DNA from: Tepidibacter formicigenes DSM 15518
GTDB lineage: Bacteria; Bacillota; Clostridia; Peptostreptococcales; Peptostreptococcaceae
DNA: 41,439 nt
Assembly: GCF_900142235.1 (NCBI RefSeq)
Contig: NZ_FRAE01000021.1
Location: forward strand, 1-41,439
Direction: 5' to 3'
In this document: one piece after another, positions 25,162 to 33,596 of the stretch
Layout: every line of letters starts with the position of its first letter
Position numbering within the stretch: position 1 is the first letter of the stretch
Notes under the pieces: generated by a model
The model's database searches: none
The model's input: the letters and a program-made list of their open reading frames with translations, nothing else
Told to the model about the DNA's origin: nothing
Program-made: the position numbers and the translations under genes

Positions 25162-27738
25162 TTATTTATATTTATTAAGTCTATCTTTTGTTTCAAGTCT
25201 ACTTTTTACTCCATCATCTGCTGATTTATTTCTTTTTTTAGCATCATTTTTCATATAAGTTTTTCCATGAATTAAATCTAAAATATGAAGTGAATCAAGT
25301 CCACCATTTTCCATAGATACTCTACAGGATCCGCAGTAAGATATTATATGATCACTCGTTGCATCATTTACTCTTCTATTTAATACTTTTTCTTGGAGCT
25401 GAGAATTTACACATCCAGACATTCCACCTACTCCACAACATCTTGTATTTTCTCTTATATTGTTCATTTCCTCTACTTTATACCCTAATTCTTTTAGTAT
25501 CCACCTTACACTATCATGATGAGAAGTTACATGTCTAGTTGGACATGAATCATGAATATTAAATACCACATCAGAATTTTCTCCGATACCTTTTTGCCCT
25601 TTAGGAAGTCCTATTTTTTGATATATTAAGTCCCAATATGAAATAACTTCTTGTTTTGCATATTTTTCATATGTTAAATAGCATGATGGGCAAAGGGTTA
25701 CAATTACATCTGCACCTGTTTCATCAATTGATTTTTGAACCATTTCAAATCTTTTTTCAAACTTCTCATATTCTCCTATCATAAGTGTAGGTTTTGCACA
25801 GCACTGAAGAACTGCTCCAACTTCTCCATCTAATGCTTCTTTTAAGTGTATTAAAGTTTTTTCAACTAATTCTGGGCTATGTACTGGAACTGTACATCCA
25901 GGTACTAAAACATATTTTGTTTCTTTATTATTTTGTGCTTTTATATAAGTTGAATTCTTTTCACTACAATCTAATTCTATAGCTTTATCAAGCCCTTTAT
26001 GTCCTTCAAGTGGTGAATCACCTCCATTTGCCTTAACATATTCTATTCTCATTTCATCAAAATTTGATTTAATATCAAAATCATTTGGACATTTTATTGT
26101 ACATTGACTACATTGATTACAAGAATATGCAATTAAAGGATCCATATTTTCATAACCCTTTTCAAGATATTCCTTAAATAATGTCTTAGGACAATCAGTA
26201 TAATCTCTAAGCATTAAACATTCTTTCATACAAAGTTTACATTCACATTGAAGGCATCTTGATGCTTCCTTTTCTGCTTGTTCTTTTGTAAATCCTAAGG
26301 AAACTTCATCAAATGACTTTATTCTCTTATCTGGGTCAAGTTCATTTATTTCTTTTCTTTCAACTTTTTCTATATTATCCCAATCAATAGGTATATTTAA
26401 TTTAGTTTTGTATGAAAATTCTTCTTCCATACGTCTTCCTTCTCTTAAGTCTTTACCACTTAAAAATCTAATTACTGATTTTGCAGCACTTCTTCCTGTT
26501 GCCATGGCTTGAATAACAATAAAAGATTTTCCACTTGCATCTCCTGCTATAAATACTTTTTCATCTAAAACTGATTGAAAAGTTAACTCATCACATTCAA
26601 AGGTACCATTGCTTCTTTTGCCTAATGAATTTTTTTCGTCAAACGATGAATCAACACCTTGTCCTATTGCAAACACTACTGTATCAACATCAATAATCTT
26701 AGTATCATTTTCATTAAATTGAGGAGCAAAGTTTCCATTTTCATCAAACATTGATAAACATTTTTTAAGTTCTATTCCTTTTACTCTTTTATTCTTATCA
26801 ACTAAAATTTTATTAATTCCAAAGCCTAAATTAAATTTAACTCCTTCTTTTAAGGAAGCCTTTATTTCATGAGTTGATGCTGCCATTTTTTCATAACTTT
26901 CTTCTAAGCATACAGAATAAACTTCCTCTACTCCATCAAGTCTTAATGAAGATCTTGCACAATCCATTGCAACATCTCCACCACCAATTACTACAACTTT
27001 TTTTCCAATTCCATTTACATTCCTTGTTAAAGAAATTTCTTTAAGATACTCAGCTGCACTAAATATCCCTTTTGCATCATGGTTTTCTAAAGATATATCA
27101 ACTCTTCCCATATGTTTTCCAACAGCAACTACAACAGCATCAAATTCATTTTTTATTTCTTCAAAGCTTATATCTTTTCCAACTTCAATGCCCATCTTGA
27201 AATTTATACCTAATTTCTCCAAATAAGAATACTCAGAATCTATTACATTTCTAGGAAGTCTATATTCAGGAATACCAACTCTCATCATTCCCCCATAAAC
27301 TTCAAGCTTATCAAATACAGTTACCTCAAAACCTTCCTTTCTCAAGTCAAGTGCTGCTTGTGCTCCAGATGGACCTGCACCTATTATAGCTACTTTTTTT
27401 CCATTTTTAGATTTTATAGATAAATCCCAATCACTAGGATCATCAAAATTATCAGCAGCATATCTTTTTAACCCTGCTATTGACATAGGATTATTCTTCT
27501 CATTCCATTTGCAGTTTTGCTCACAAGGATGAGCACAAATTCTACCTAAAGTTTTTGGCATAAATAATTTTTCTCTTATTACTTTAATTGACTCTTTTCC
27601 TTTTCCTTCTGCGATTAATTTAACATATTCTTTTACATTTGTATGCATTGGACATGTTGCAACACAAGCAGGATTTGAATCCCCCATACAATTATCTACA
27701 ATATATTTCATATTATCTATAATTTCTTTTCTTAACAT
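25162..27738 (-). CDS. GltD-like FAD/NAD(P) oxidoreductase fused to HdrC- and HdrB-like domains
   Basis: 858 residues, three modules. (1) About 10-100: iron-sulfur dicluster domain (NPACVATCPMHTNV, GRICAHPCEQNC). (2) About 105-440: FAD/NAD(P)-binding GltD-like core (VAIIGAGPSGAQAALDLR; VVVIGGGDVAMDCARS; FIAGDASGKSF). (3) About 485-570: ferredoxin-like clusters (CLQCECKLCMKEC; CNQCSQCTIKCP), then two CCG domains of HdrB type (PGCTVPVHSPEL with LQCCAKPT and CPSCYL; HDSCPTRH with TRCCGVGGMSGC and YCGSCR). It probably passes electrons from NAD(P)H through FeS clusters to a disulfide or quinone-like acceptor. It overlaps the transporter gene by 7 bases. Substrate unknown. Confidence 0.85.
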   Translation of the reverse strand: MLRKEIIDNMKYIVDNCMGDSNPACVATCPMHTNVKEYVKLIAEGKGKESIKVIREKLFMPKTLGRICAHPCEQNCKWNEKNNPMSIAGLKRYAADNFDDPSDWDLSIKSKNGKKVAIIGAGPSGAQAALDLRKEGFEVTVFDKLEVYGGMMRVGIPEYRLPRNVIDSEYSYLEKLGINFKMGIEVGKDISFEEIKNEFDAVVVAVGKHMGRVDISLENHDAKGIFSAAEYLKEISLTRNVNGIGKKVVVIGGGDVAMDCARSSLRLDGVEEVYSVCLEESYEKMAASTHEIKASLKEGVKFNLGFGINKILVDKNKRVKGIELKKCLSMFDENGNFAPQFNENDTKIIDVDTVVFAIGQGVDSSFDEKNSLGKRSNGTFECDELTFQSVLDEKVFIAGDASGKSFIVIQAMATGRSAAKSVIRFLSGKDLREGRRMEEEFSYKTKLNIPIDWDNIEKVERKEINELDPDKRIKSFDEVSLGFTKEQAEKEASRCLQCECKLCMKECLMLRDYTDCPKTLFKEYLEKGYENMDPLIAYSCNQCSQCTIKCPNDFDIKSNFDEMRIEYVKANGGDSPLEGHKGLDKAIELDCSEKNSTYIKAQNNKETKYVLVPGCTVPVHSPELVEKTLIHLKEALDGEVGAVLQCCAKPTLMIGEYEKFEKRFEMVQKSIDETGADVIVTLCPSCYLTYEKYAKQEVISYWDLIYQKIGLPKGQKGIGENSDVVFNIHDSCPTRHVTSHHDSVRWILKELGYKVEEMNNIRENTRCCGVGGMSGCVNSQLQEKVLNRRVNDATSDHIISYCGSCRVSMENGGLDSLHILDLIHGKTYMKNDAKKRNKSADDGVKSRLETKDRLNKYK

Positions 27739-28724
27739 GATGACCTCCTAATTGCTGAATTTTTTAATTCCTTTGGATCTACTGCAAATATCATTACTCC
27801 TAATACAATTACGAAGCACCAAAATCCTAAGTATGGTGTAATCTTAGTTCCCATTAACCCACTAAAAATTACAGCCCAAAACGCTGCTGTTGAGTTCAAA
27901 GCTGTTCCCATAGCCGCTCCTATCAAATCAACAGCCTTATACCATGCTAAATAAGTAATAGCTCCTAATGTAGCAATTCCAGCCAAATACAATACAGTTC
28001 CTGTACTAATAACTTCTCCTGCTAATGTATATCCTTTAACAATTGGTAATACTACTAACCCATAAGCTACAAATGATACTAAGTATCTTACTGTTAAGAA
28101 ATGTATAGGCTTAGCCTCAATATCATTTTCTTCATTAGTGTTAATTTTTTTCATAGCATATCCTATAATTACACCTTCTGATGCCCATCCAATAACTGCT
28201 AATAATGAAAAAGCTATACCTTTGTAGAATTGTGGATACATATTAAGGTCAACCTTTGAATAACCTAATGCCGCTGAACCTATTAAACTAATAATAATAC
28301 CTATTACTGATCTTAATGATAATTTTTCTTTTAAAATAAAATATGACATAATTGCTCCAACGCCTGGATAAATTACAGAAATACTTGATGCATATGGTGC
28401 TGAGGCATATTTAACACCTAATAAGTAACCACTCATACCAACTGGTGCACCAACAAGAGCAGCCATCATAGTAACTTTACCTTTTTTAGTTTTCATTAGT
28501 TGAAATGTTTTTGTTAAATCTTTCCTAAATAATAATAGTAATGCTAACCATATAAAACAAAATCCATCATGGAAAAAAGCTTGTACTAATGGAGTTGCTT
28601 TTGAATTTAAAAATATTTTAAATCCTCCTATTTTACCCATTAATACAGTATCTAGCCCCCAAGCTAAACCAACTAATATACCAAACATTATCCCCTTTTT
28701 GAAATTTTTTCTACTAGTTTCCAT
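27732..28724 (-). CDS. DMT-superfamily transporter coupled to the oxidoreductase
   Basis: 330 residues, ten predicted membrane helices. It starts METSRKNFKKGIMFGILVG and contains APVGMSGYLLGVKYASAPYAS near 91 and GIATLGAITYLAWYKAVDLIGAAMGTALNST near 250, an EamA-type pattern. AGGAATGGTGTT precedes the ATG. The stop overlaps the start of the FAD-HdrB fusion by 7 bases, so the two proteins are made together and likely share one pathway, e.g. import of the compound the enzyme reduces. Not closely similar to the EamA protein at 24289. Confidence 0.82.
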   Translation of the reverse strand: METSRKNFKKGIMFGILVGLAWGLDTVLMGKIGGFKIFLNSKATPLVQAFFHDGFCFIWLALLLLFRKDLTKTFQLMKTKKGKVTMMAALVGAPVGMSGYLLGVKYASAPYASSISVIYPGVGAIMSYFILKEKLSLRSVIGIIISLIGSAALGYSKVDLNMYPQFYKGIAFSLLAVIGWASEGVIIGYAMKKINTNEENDIEAKPIHFLTVRYLVSFVAYGLVVLPIVKGYTLAGEVISTGTVLYLAGIATLGAITYLAWYKAVDLIGAAMGTALNSTAAFWAVIFSGLMGTKITPYLGFWCFVIVLGVMIFAVDPKELKNSAIRRSSC

Positions 28725-28856
28725 AACACCATTCCTTTCTTATATTATTTTTAATCATCAATGATTGCACATTTATATATGAGCAAATACTGTGCCAAGT
28801 TTCAAAAACCACTGAAAACCTTTGTTTTTGTTAAAGTTTTAATTATAACTAAAACA

Positions 28857-28913
28857 AAGTGTCCTTAAATTTAACACTTTTATTTACACAGACTGTTAAA
28901 TTTAAGGACACTT
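28857..28913. terminator. 20-bp perfect inverted repeat between the YitT-like and transporter genes
   Basis: The arms AAGTGTCCTTAAATTTAACA (28857-28876) and its exact complement (28894-28913) are separated by 17 bases. On the reverse strand it is followed by TTGTTTTAG, so it can end the YitT-like transcript. Its length and the long loop also fit an attenuator or regulator site for the transporter/oxidoreductase operon downstream. Confidence 0.55.
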
Positions 28914-28972
28914 GTTATATTTTTAGTCATCTTTTATCAAAATATGTTTTTTGAATTTTATCTTATCCTATT

Positions 28973-29650
28973 TTAAGAATTATTTTCTTCACCAATTTTT
29001 TTTAAAACCGATATATTCTTTATATATTTATAGTCATCTAAAATAGATCTATGCACAATTTTGCTTACATCAAACTTTAATAATTCAAATATCCACTGCA
29101 CTGCATAACCTATTCCTAAAGCATAAATTACTGTTCCTATTCCAACAGGTGCTCCTAGTATAATTCCAACAATTAAGGCAAAACCCTCTATAATATTCCT
29201 AATAAATCTTACAGATTTTCCTGTTTTCTTAACAAAAACTACCATTAATCCATCCCTAGGACCAGTTCCCAATTGAACTTTCATATAAAAATATATTCCT
29301 ATTGCCATAAAAAAAAGGCTTAGAATCAGCATAATAAGACCAGATATAAAATTACTGCTCTGAGGGATAATTTGTGATTTATTAATAATGTCAATAAATA
29401 CACCTATAAGTATCATATTTACTATTGTTCCCCACCCAGGAATTTCTCCCATTAATGTCGTAAATATTAAAATACTAAATCCTGTTATTATTTGTATCAT
29501 TCCTAATGTAATAGGTATATGTTTTATAATACCTATATGAAACGCATCCCATGGCCCAACTCCTATATTTGCATTTACTTCCAAAACAATGCCTATTGCA
29601 CATAATAAAAGTCCAAAAATTAAGTTGCTCACTATTTTTACATACTTCAT
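28973..29650 (-). CDS. YczE/YyaS/YitT-family membrane protein
   Basis: 225 residues, five to six hydrophobic helices. Family pattern: VNANIGVGPWDAFHIGI near 26, GEIPGWGTIVNMILIG near 68, VQLGTGPRDGLMVVFVKKTGKSV near 125, and GAPVGIGTVIYALGIG near 165. Role not established for the family. AGAGGGAAATG precedes the ATG. Terminators lie on both sides (29709 before it, 28857 after it), so it is a single-gene unit. Confidence 0.8.
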   Translation of the reverse strand: MKYVKIVSNLIFGLLLCAIGIVLEVNANIGVGPWDAFHIGIIKHIPITLGMIQIITGFSILIFTTLMGEIPGWGTIVNMILIGVFIDIINKSQIIPQSSNFISGLIMLILSLFFMAIGIYFYMKVQLGTGPRDGLMVVFVKKTGKSVRFIRNIIEGFALIVGIILGAPVGIGTVIYALGIGYAVQWIFELLKFDVSKIVHRSILDDYKYIKNISVLKKIGEENNS

Positions 29651-29708
29651 AATTACATTTCCCTCTTTTCTATATATTTTCTTATTACTATTTTTACTAA
29701 AACTTAAA

Positions 29709-29740
29709 AAAGACTAAAAACTCATAGGCTCTTAGTCTTT
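29709..29740 (-). terminator. hairpin upstream of the YitT-like gene
   Basis: AAAGACTAA / TTAGTCTTT stem (9 bp), 14-base loop, T run on the reverse strand. It would stop transcripts arriving from the ADH relic before the YitT-like gene, or act as a leader attenuator. Confidence 0.55.
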
Positions 29741-29789
29741 TCTTTAATGTCTCTAAAAATCCACTTTTTACTATAATAAGTACAAATAA

Positions 29790-29935
29790 ATAATTTTTTC
29801 AGTTGTCTTTTTATTTATATTTTATTTTGTATAGCTTTTTTCTTGTGCATTAGGACATTGTTTATTATATAAACACGATAAACATATGTAAAGAAGGCAC
29901 TTTTTAGTAAGATAGTTTCAAAAAAGAAACTACTA
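29790..29935 (+). repeat. duplicated regulatory region, copy 1
   Basis: Matches 30072-30205 at a constant offset of 272 bases over 29843-29932, including GAAGGCACTTTTTAG and a TAGTTTC-N6-GAAACTA inverted repeat (29913-29932). It holds a TGTGC-ATTA-GGACA dyad at 29844-29857, an imperfect version of the one in copy 2. No regulator gene follows it; instead the Fe-ADH relic begins at once. Confidence 0.65.
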
Positions 29936-29941
29936 AAAACT

Positions 29942-30049
29942 TTAGCCTCTAATTACATATGGTAAATATATAGCATTTGCACATCCATGAGAATATTAAA
30001 TTACTCCTTCTCCAAAATAAACATCCCTTGGTATTGTGAATCTTGCCAT
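29942..30049 (-). pseudogene. relic of an iron-containing alcohol dehydrogenase
   Basis: Read on the reverse strand with a GGGGAGG site 6 bases before the ATG: MARFTIPRDVYFGEGVI then stop, and in the same frame YSHGCANAIYLPYVIRG then stop. The first block is the N-terminus of Fe-type alcohol dehydrogenases. The second matches the conserved metal-binding HGxANAI-LP-V block near residue 260 of that family (the AdhE in this window has HIPHGRANAILLPHVIEYN). About 240 residues between them are gone. This is a deletion relic of an enzyme probably once controlled by the divergent HxlR regulator. Confidence 0.65.
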
Positions 30050-30071
30050 ATTTATTCCTCCCCATTTTATG

Positions 30072-30205
30072 ATATAATTTTTCTAGTTGATTTTTATTTA
30101 TAATAATTTTTTACTTGTGCCTTAGCACATGACTTATTATACGAACATGATAGATTTATGTGAAGAAGGCACTTTTTAGAAAGGTAGTTTCAAAACAGAA
30201 ACTAA
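30072..30205 (+). promoter_or_regulatory. HxlR control region (duplicated, copy 2)
   Basis: Contains the dyad TGTGC-CTTA-GCACA (30116-30129) and a TAGTTTC-N6-GAAACTA inverted repeat (30185-30204). A promoter is possible as TTGTGC (30115-30120), 16 bases, TTATAC. It lies between the Fe-ADH relic (reverse) and the HxlR gene (forward), the normal place for an HxlR operator. Confidence 0.6.
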
Positions 30206-30236
30206 TGTTAAAAGTTTTAAAGGATGGTGATAAAAT

Positions 30237-30602
30237 ATGCCTAAAGATAGAACTAATAAAGTAAGTTGTAATAATTATAGATGTGAAATAGAAGTAACTT
30301 TAGAATTAATAGGCGGAAAATGGAAAGCCCTTATACTTTGGAATTTAGGAAATCATGAAGTTATAAGATTTAATGAGTTTAGAAGAATAATTCCTGAAAT
30401 AACACAAAAAATGTTAACCCAACAATTAAGAAGTTTAGAGGAATATGGATTAATAAACAGAAAAGTTTATAATCAAATCCCTCCAATGGTAGAATATTCC
30501 TTATCAGAAGAAGGTAAGAAATTAATACCTATATTAAATCAAATGGATAAATGGGGAAAAAATTATATAACCAATTATAAAAATAAATCAAGTAATATTT
30601 AG
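30237..30602 (+). CDS. HxlR-family winged-helix transcriptional regulator
   Basis: 121 residues. The signature is CEIEVTLELIGGKWKALILWNLG near 15-37, then the helix-turn-helix around RFNEFRRIIPEITQKMLTQQLRSLEEYGLI, and VEYSLSEEGKKLIPIL near 85-100. It has a Cys pair, Cys10 and Cys15, near the N-terminus, as in redox/aldehyde-sensing members. AAGGATGGTGAT precedes the ATG. The control region just upstream is duplicated. Its former target may be the Fe-ADH relic on the opposite strand. Confidence 0.85.
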   Translation: MPKDRTNKVSCNNYRCEIEVTLELIGGKWKALILWNLGNHEVIRFNEFRRIIPEITQKMLTQQLRSLEEYGLINRKVYNQIPPMVEYSLSEEGKKLIPILNQMDKWGKNYITNYKNKSSNI

Positions 30603-30712
30603 CTAATTTTTTTACATCATATATTTATTTTTCTCTATCAAATTATTCCTATTTTCAATAATCATTTTTCAATGTATTCCATTTGATACCATCTATAAGG
30701 AGGTATTTTTTT

Positions 30713-32086
30713 ATGAATGAATGTAATAAAATGTGTATGTCTATGGAGTCAATTGTAAATTCTATTCCCTTTGGGATTTTAGCTATATCACTGAATGGAA
30801 ATATAAATTTAATAAATAATACAGCTAGAGAAATGTTAGAATTAGAAGACTGTTCATTAGAGAGTATAGATTTAAATGATATTCTTCCAAATTGGAAAGA
30901 AATTATAGAAAAAGCAAAAAAAAATAATATCTCTTTCGAAGAAAACATTTTAATTAATAGAACAAAACATAGACTTAATCTAGAAATAAATAGTATGAAA
31001 AAAGACGAAGAATTTATAGGACTAGTCGTTATAATAAGAGATATTAAAAAGGTTATAAATATAGTAAATAAATATTCTTTATCTGAAGCTATATACACAT
31101 TTGATAATATAGTTTATAAAAGTCAACAAATGAAAAAAGTTATACAACATAGCAAAGAAATAGCAAATAGCCCATCTACAGTTTTAATAACAGGTCAAAG
31201 TGGAAGTGGAAAAGAATTATTAGCACAAGCTATTCATAATTCAAGCAATAGGAAAAAAGGACCATTTATAGCCGTAAACTGTGGAGCTATTCCTAAAAAT
31301 TTAATTGAAAGTGAACTATTTGGATATGAAGACGGTTCTTTTACAGGTGCTAAAAAAGGTGGACGAGCTGGTAAATTCGAACTAGCAGACGGTGGAACTA
31401 TATTTTTAGATGAAATAGGTGAAATGCCACTTGAAATGCAAGTAACTCTTTTAAGAGTATTGCAAGAAAATTGTATAACTAGAATAGGAGGAAAAAAAAG
31501 TATACCTATTAATGTTAGAATAATAGCTGCTACTAATAAAGATTTAAAAAAAGAAATAAAAAAAGGTACTTTTAGAGAAGACCTATTTTATAGATTAAGT
31601 GTAATCCCTATAAAAATTCCACCTTTAAAAGATAGAATTGGAGATGTCCCTGTATTAATAGATTATTTTCTAAATATTAAAAGTAATAAATTAAAAAAAG
31701 AAATACCTAATATATCTGATAGTTTATATAAAAAAATGATTTCTTATTGTTGGCCTGGAAATGTTAGAGAATTAGAAAATTGCGTAGAAAACATCGTTAA
31801 CCTAAATGGCAAGACAACTTTTGAAATAGACTTTGATGAATGCACATGTATGACTCGAGATAATTTAGGTAACTTAATAAAACCAAAAACTACTACATCT
31901 AGTCATTCTTATAATACATTCAATGAAAATGAAGAAGTTATTCCCTTAAAAGAACTAGAAAAAAATGCAATAATAAAAAGTATATCTTTATGTAAAGGTA
32001 ATATGAGTAAAGCTGCATTAAAATTAGGAATTAGCAGAAATACATTATACAATAAAATTAAGAAATATAATATCCAAGTAAATTAA
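30713..32086 (+). CDS. sigma54-dependent activator (PAS-AAA-Fis)
   Basis: 457 residues from the ATG at 30713 (TAAGGAGG upstream). A PAS domain (about 11-110, MESIVNSIPFGILAISLNGN) is followed by the AAA+ domain (about 135-370: Walker A TGQSGSGKE, FIAVNCGAIP, GSFTGA loop in place of GAFTGA, Walker B GGTIFLDEIGEM, ATNKDLKKE, CWPGNVRELENC) and a C-terminal Fis-type helix-turn-helix (ISLCKGNMSKAALKLGISRNTLYNKIKKY). There is no GAF domain, which makes it shorter than the usual AcoR/AdhR activators. It follows the HxlR gene. A TGGCAC-N5-TTGCA promoter was not found in the window. Confidence 0.85.
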   Translation: MNECNKMCMSMESIVNSIPFGILAISLNGNINLINNTAREMLELEDCSLESIDLNDILPNWKEIIEKAKKNNISFEENILINRTKHRLNLEINSMKKDEEFIGLVVIIRDIKKVINIVNKYSLSEAIYTFDNIVYKSQQMKKVIQHSKEIANSPSTVLITGQSGSGKELLAQAIHNSSNRKKGPFIAVNCGAIPKNLIESELFGYEDGSFTGAKKGGRAGKFELADGGTIFLDEIGEMPLEMQVTLLRVLQENCITRIGGKKSIPINVRIIAATNKDLKKEIKKGTFREDLFYRLSVIPIKIPPLKDRIGDVPVLIDYFLNIKSNKLKKEIPNISDSLYKKMISYCWPGNVRELENCVENIVNLNGKTTFEIDFDECTCMTRDNLGNLIKPKTTTSSHSYNTFNENEEVIPLKELEKNAIIKSISLCKGNMSKAALKLGISRNTLYNKIKKYNIQVN

Positions 32087-32111
32087 AAGCAGGACTAAAA
32101 TATCCTGCTTT
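32086..32111. terminator. bidirectional terminator between convergent genes
   Basis: A 9-bp stem AAAGCAGGA / TCCTGCTTT with an 8-base loop, between the sigma54 activator and the reverse-strand hypothetical gene. Confidence 0.65.
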
Positions 32112-32118
32112 CAATCTA

Positions 32119-32451
32119 TTATTTAGCTTTAAAAAATTCTACTTTTTCATTTAAATTTATTATGTTTATACTACTATCTTTATAATCAATTTCAAAATTA
32201 GCAAAAGCAGAATGTAAGTCTATATCTCTTAAAATATGACAAGTCATAATATATCCATTTTTGCTAAATCTTATTACCAATCCTCTTACCTTAGGAAACT
32301 GTATTCTTGATATATTTAAATCATTTTTCCCCATATCTATATCTAAATTTCTATAATTTAAATCTATAAATAAATCCATATCCATATCATCTTCTTTTAT
32401 AACTCTAATATCAAAATCACTCTTTAATATAAGATTTCCTTTTTTAAACAT
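32119..32451 (-). CDS. hypothetical protein (110 aa), partner of the radical SAM gene
   Basis: Starts at the ATG at 32451 (MFKKGNLILKSDFD), which has an AAGGAG site 6 bases upstream; a longer start at 32490 would overlap the preceding gene. Predicted beta-rich, acidic in the middle (DDMDMDLFIDLNYRN), no Cys cluster (one Cys), no membrane helix. Not recognised. It follows the radical SAM gene after a 10-base gap and is surely co-transcribed, and a terminator ends the unit. Confidence 0.6.
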   Translation of the reverse strand: MFKKGNLILKSDFDIRVIKEDDMDMDLFIDLNYRNLDIDMGKNDLNISRIQFPKVRGLVIRFSKNGYIMTCHILRDIDLHSAFANFEIDYKDSSINIINLNEKVEFFKAK

Positions 32452-32461
32452 ATTTTTCTCC

Positions 32462-33406
32462 TTAAATAAATTTTCTAACACTTTTACCATTTAAATAGTC
32501 ACACTTATCTCCTTGATATATATTATTTTCATTCATATATTCATCTATCATATCTTTTATCTTCCACCAAGATGTATTCCAGTTACAAAACAGAGTATTT
32601 TCTTCAGGAGCTCTACCTATAAGTCTATGTATTACTATATTTTTAGATACATACTGTAAAAATACACAAACCCTTTTTACATATTCATCTAATGATATCA
32701 TTTGTATTTCTCCACTTTCATACTCTTTTGCCATGGCAGTTTCTTTAGCTATATATAAAGAATGAAGCTTTACTCCATCTACATTAAGAGCTGATAGTAT
32801 CTTTGCATTTTCAATTACATCATCCATATTATCATTTGGTAGATTCAATATAAGATGTACTATTGTTTCAAAGTTGTATTTCTTTGTTCTAATTACTGAA
32901 TCTATAAGTTCGGCAAGTGTATGCCCTCTATTTATTTTTTTTAGTGTATGATAATTTACAGTTTGAAGCCCAAGCTCTATAGATATATTAACTCCTTTTT
33001 CCTCTACTTTTTTTAATACTTTTAAATACTCCTCATTTATAGAATCTGGTCTTGTTGATATAGCTATTTCAACTATATCATCAATTAATGCCTCATTTAT
33101 ATATTGTTCAAATTTATCAAGCGACATATATGTATTGGTATAATTTTGAAAATATGCTATGAATTTATTAGCTTTATATCTTTTTCTTATATAACTCATA
33201 TTTTTTTCAAGCTGTTCTCTAACAGATAGTGTATTTTTTAAAGATTCAAATCCAGCTCCTACATCAGCACAAAATGTGCATCCTCCAACTCCTACTACAC
33301 CATCTCTATTAGGACAAGTTATTGGTAAATTTACAGGAAGCTTGTATACTTTTTCTCCATATTTTTCTTTTAAATATTGTGAATATATTTTATATCTTTC
33401 TTCCAT
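32462..33406 (-). CDS. radical SAM protein, TIGR01212 / YhcC family
   Basis: 314 residues. The N-terminal segment is LPVNLPITCPNRDGVVGVGGCTFCADVG, in which the cluster-binding Cys residues occur in the family's CPNRDG...CxFC arrangement (near 30-47). SAM-fold strands follow (VEIAISTRPDSINEEY near 112; ISIELGLQTVNYHTLKKINRGHT near 136; EYVKRVCVFLQYV near 235). The reaction is unknown; members are proposed to modify tRNA or proteins. TTGGAGG precedes the ATG. A repeat element begins directly upstream of the ribosome binding site. Confidence 0.85.
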   Translation of the reverse strand: MEERYKIYSQYLKEKYGEKVYKLPVNLPITCPNRDGVVGVGGCTFCADVGAGFESLKNTLSVREQLEKNMSYIRKRYKANKFIAYFQNYTNTYMSLDKFEQYINEALIDDIVEIAISTRPDSINEEYLKVLKKVEEKGVNISIELGLQTVNYHTLKKINRGHTLAELIDSVIRTKKYNFETIVHLILNLPNDNMDDVIENAKILSALNVDGVKLHSLYIAKETAMAKEYESGEIQMISLDEYVKRVCVFLQYVSKNIVIHRLIGRAPEENTLFCNWNTSWWKIKDMIDEYMNENNIYQGDKCDYLNGKSVRKFI

Positions 33407-33417
33407 TTTAATCCTCC

Positions 33418-33567
33418 AAAATTTAAATAGACTATAATTTACTATTCATTATAACAAAGTCTTTATTCTAAATATTTTAAATGTAGACTTTATTGAAATT
33501 CATAACGTAAATTATATTCTTTCAAAATTTAAATTGATTATAATTTACTATTCATTATAACAAAAAT
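33418..33567 (+). repeat. dispersed repeat, copy B, with tandem 106-bp period
   Basis: A 41-bp direct repeat with two mismatches (33418-33458 and 33524-33564; core TATAATTTACTATTCATTAT) at a 106-base period, so the region is 1.3 units of a tandem repeat. The unit body (33456-33536) matches repeat copy A at 23966 in order and orientation. The first arm directly adjoins the ribosome binding site of the radical SAM gene. No ORF inside. Confidence 0.65.
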
Positions 33568-33592
33568 AGCAGGAATAATTCCTGCTATTTTT
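33562..33592. terminator. terminator after the chagasin-domain gene
   Basis: A perfect 13-bp stem AAAAATAGCAGGA / TCCTGCTATTTTT with a 5-base loop, 5 bases from the stop codon of the reverse-strand gene. T runs on both strands. Confidence 0.75.
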
Positions 33593-33596
33593 ATAA

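Noticed and set aside
30655-31098. 147-codon reverse ORF
   Set aside because: It is antisense to the sigma54 activator, with a hydrophobic low-complexity sequence and no ribosome binding site.
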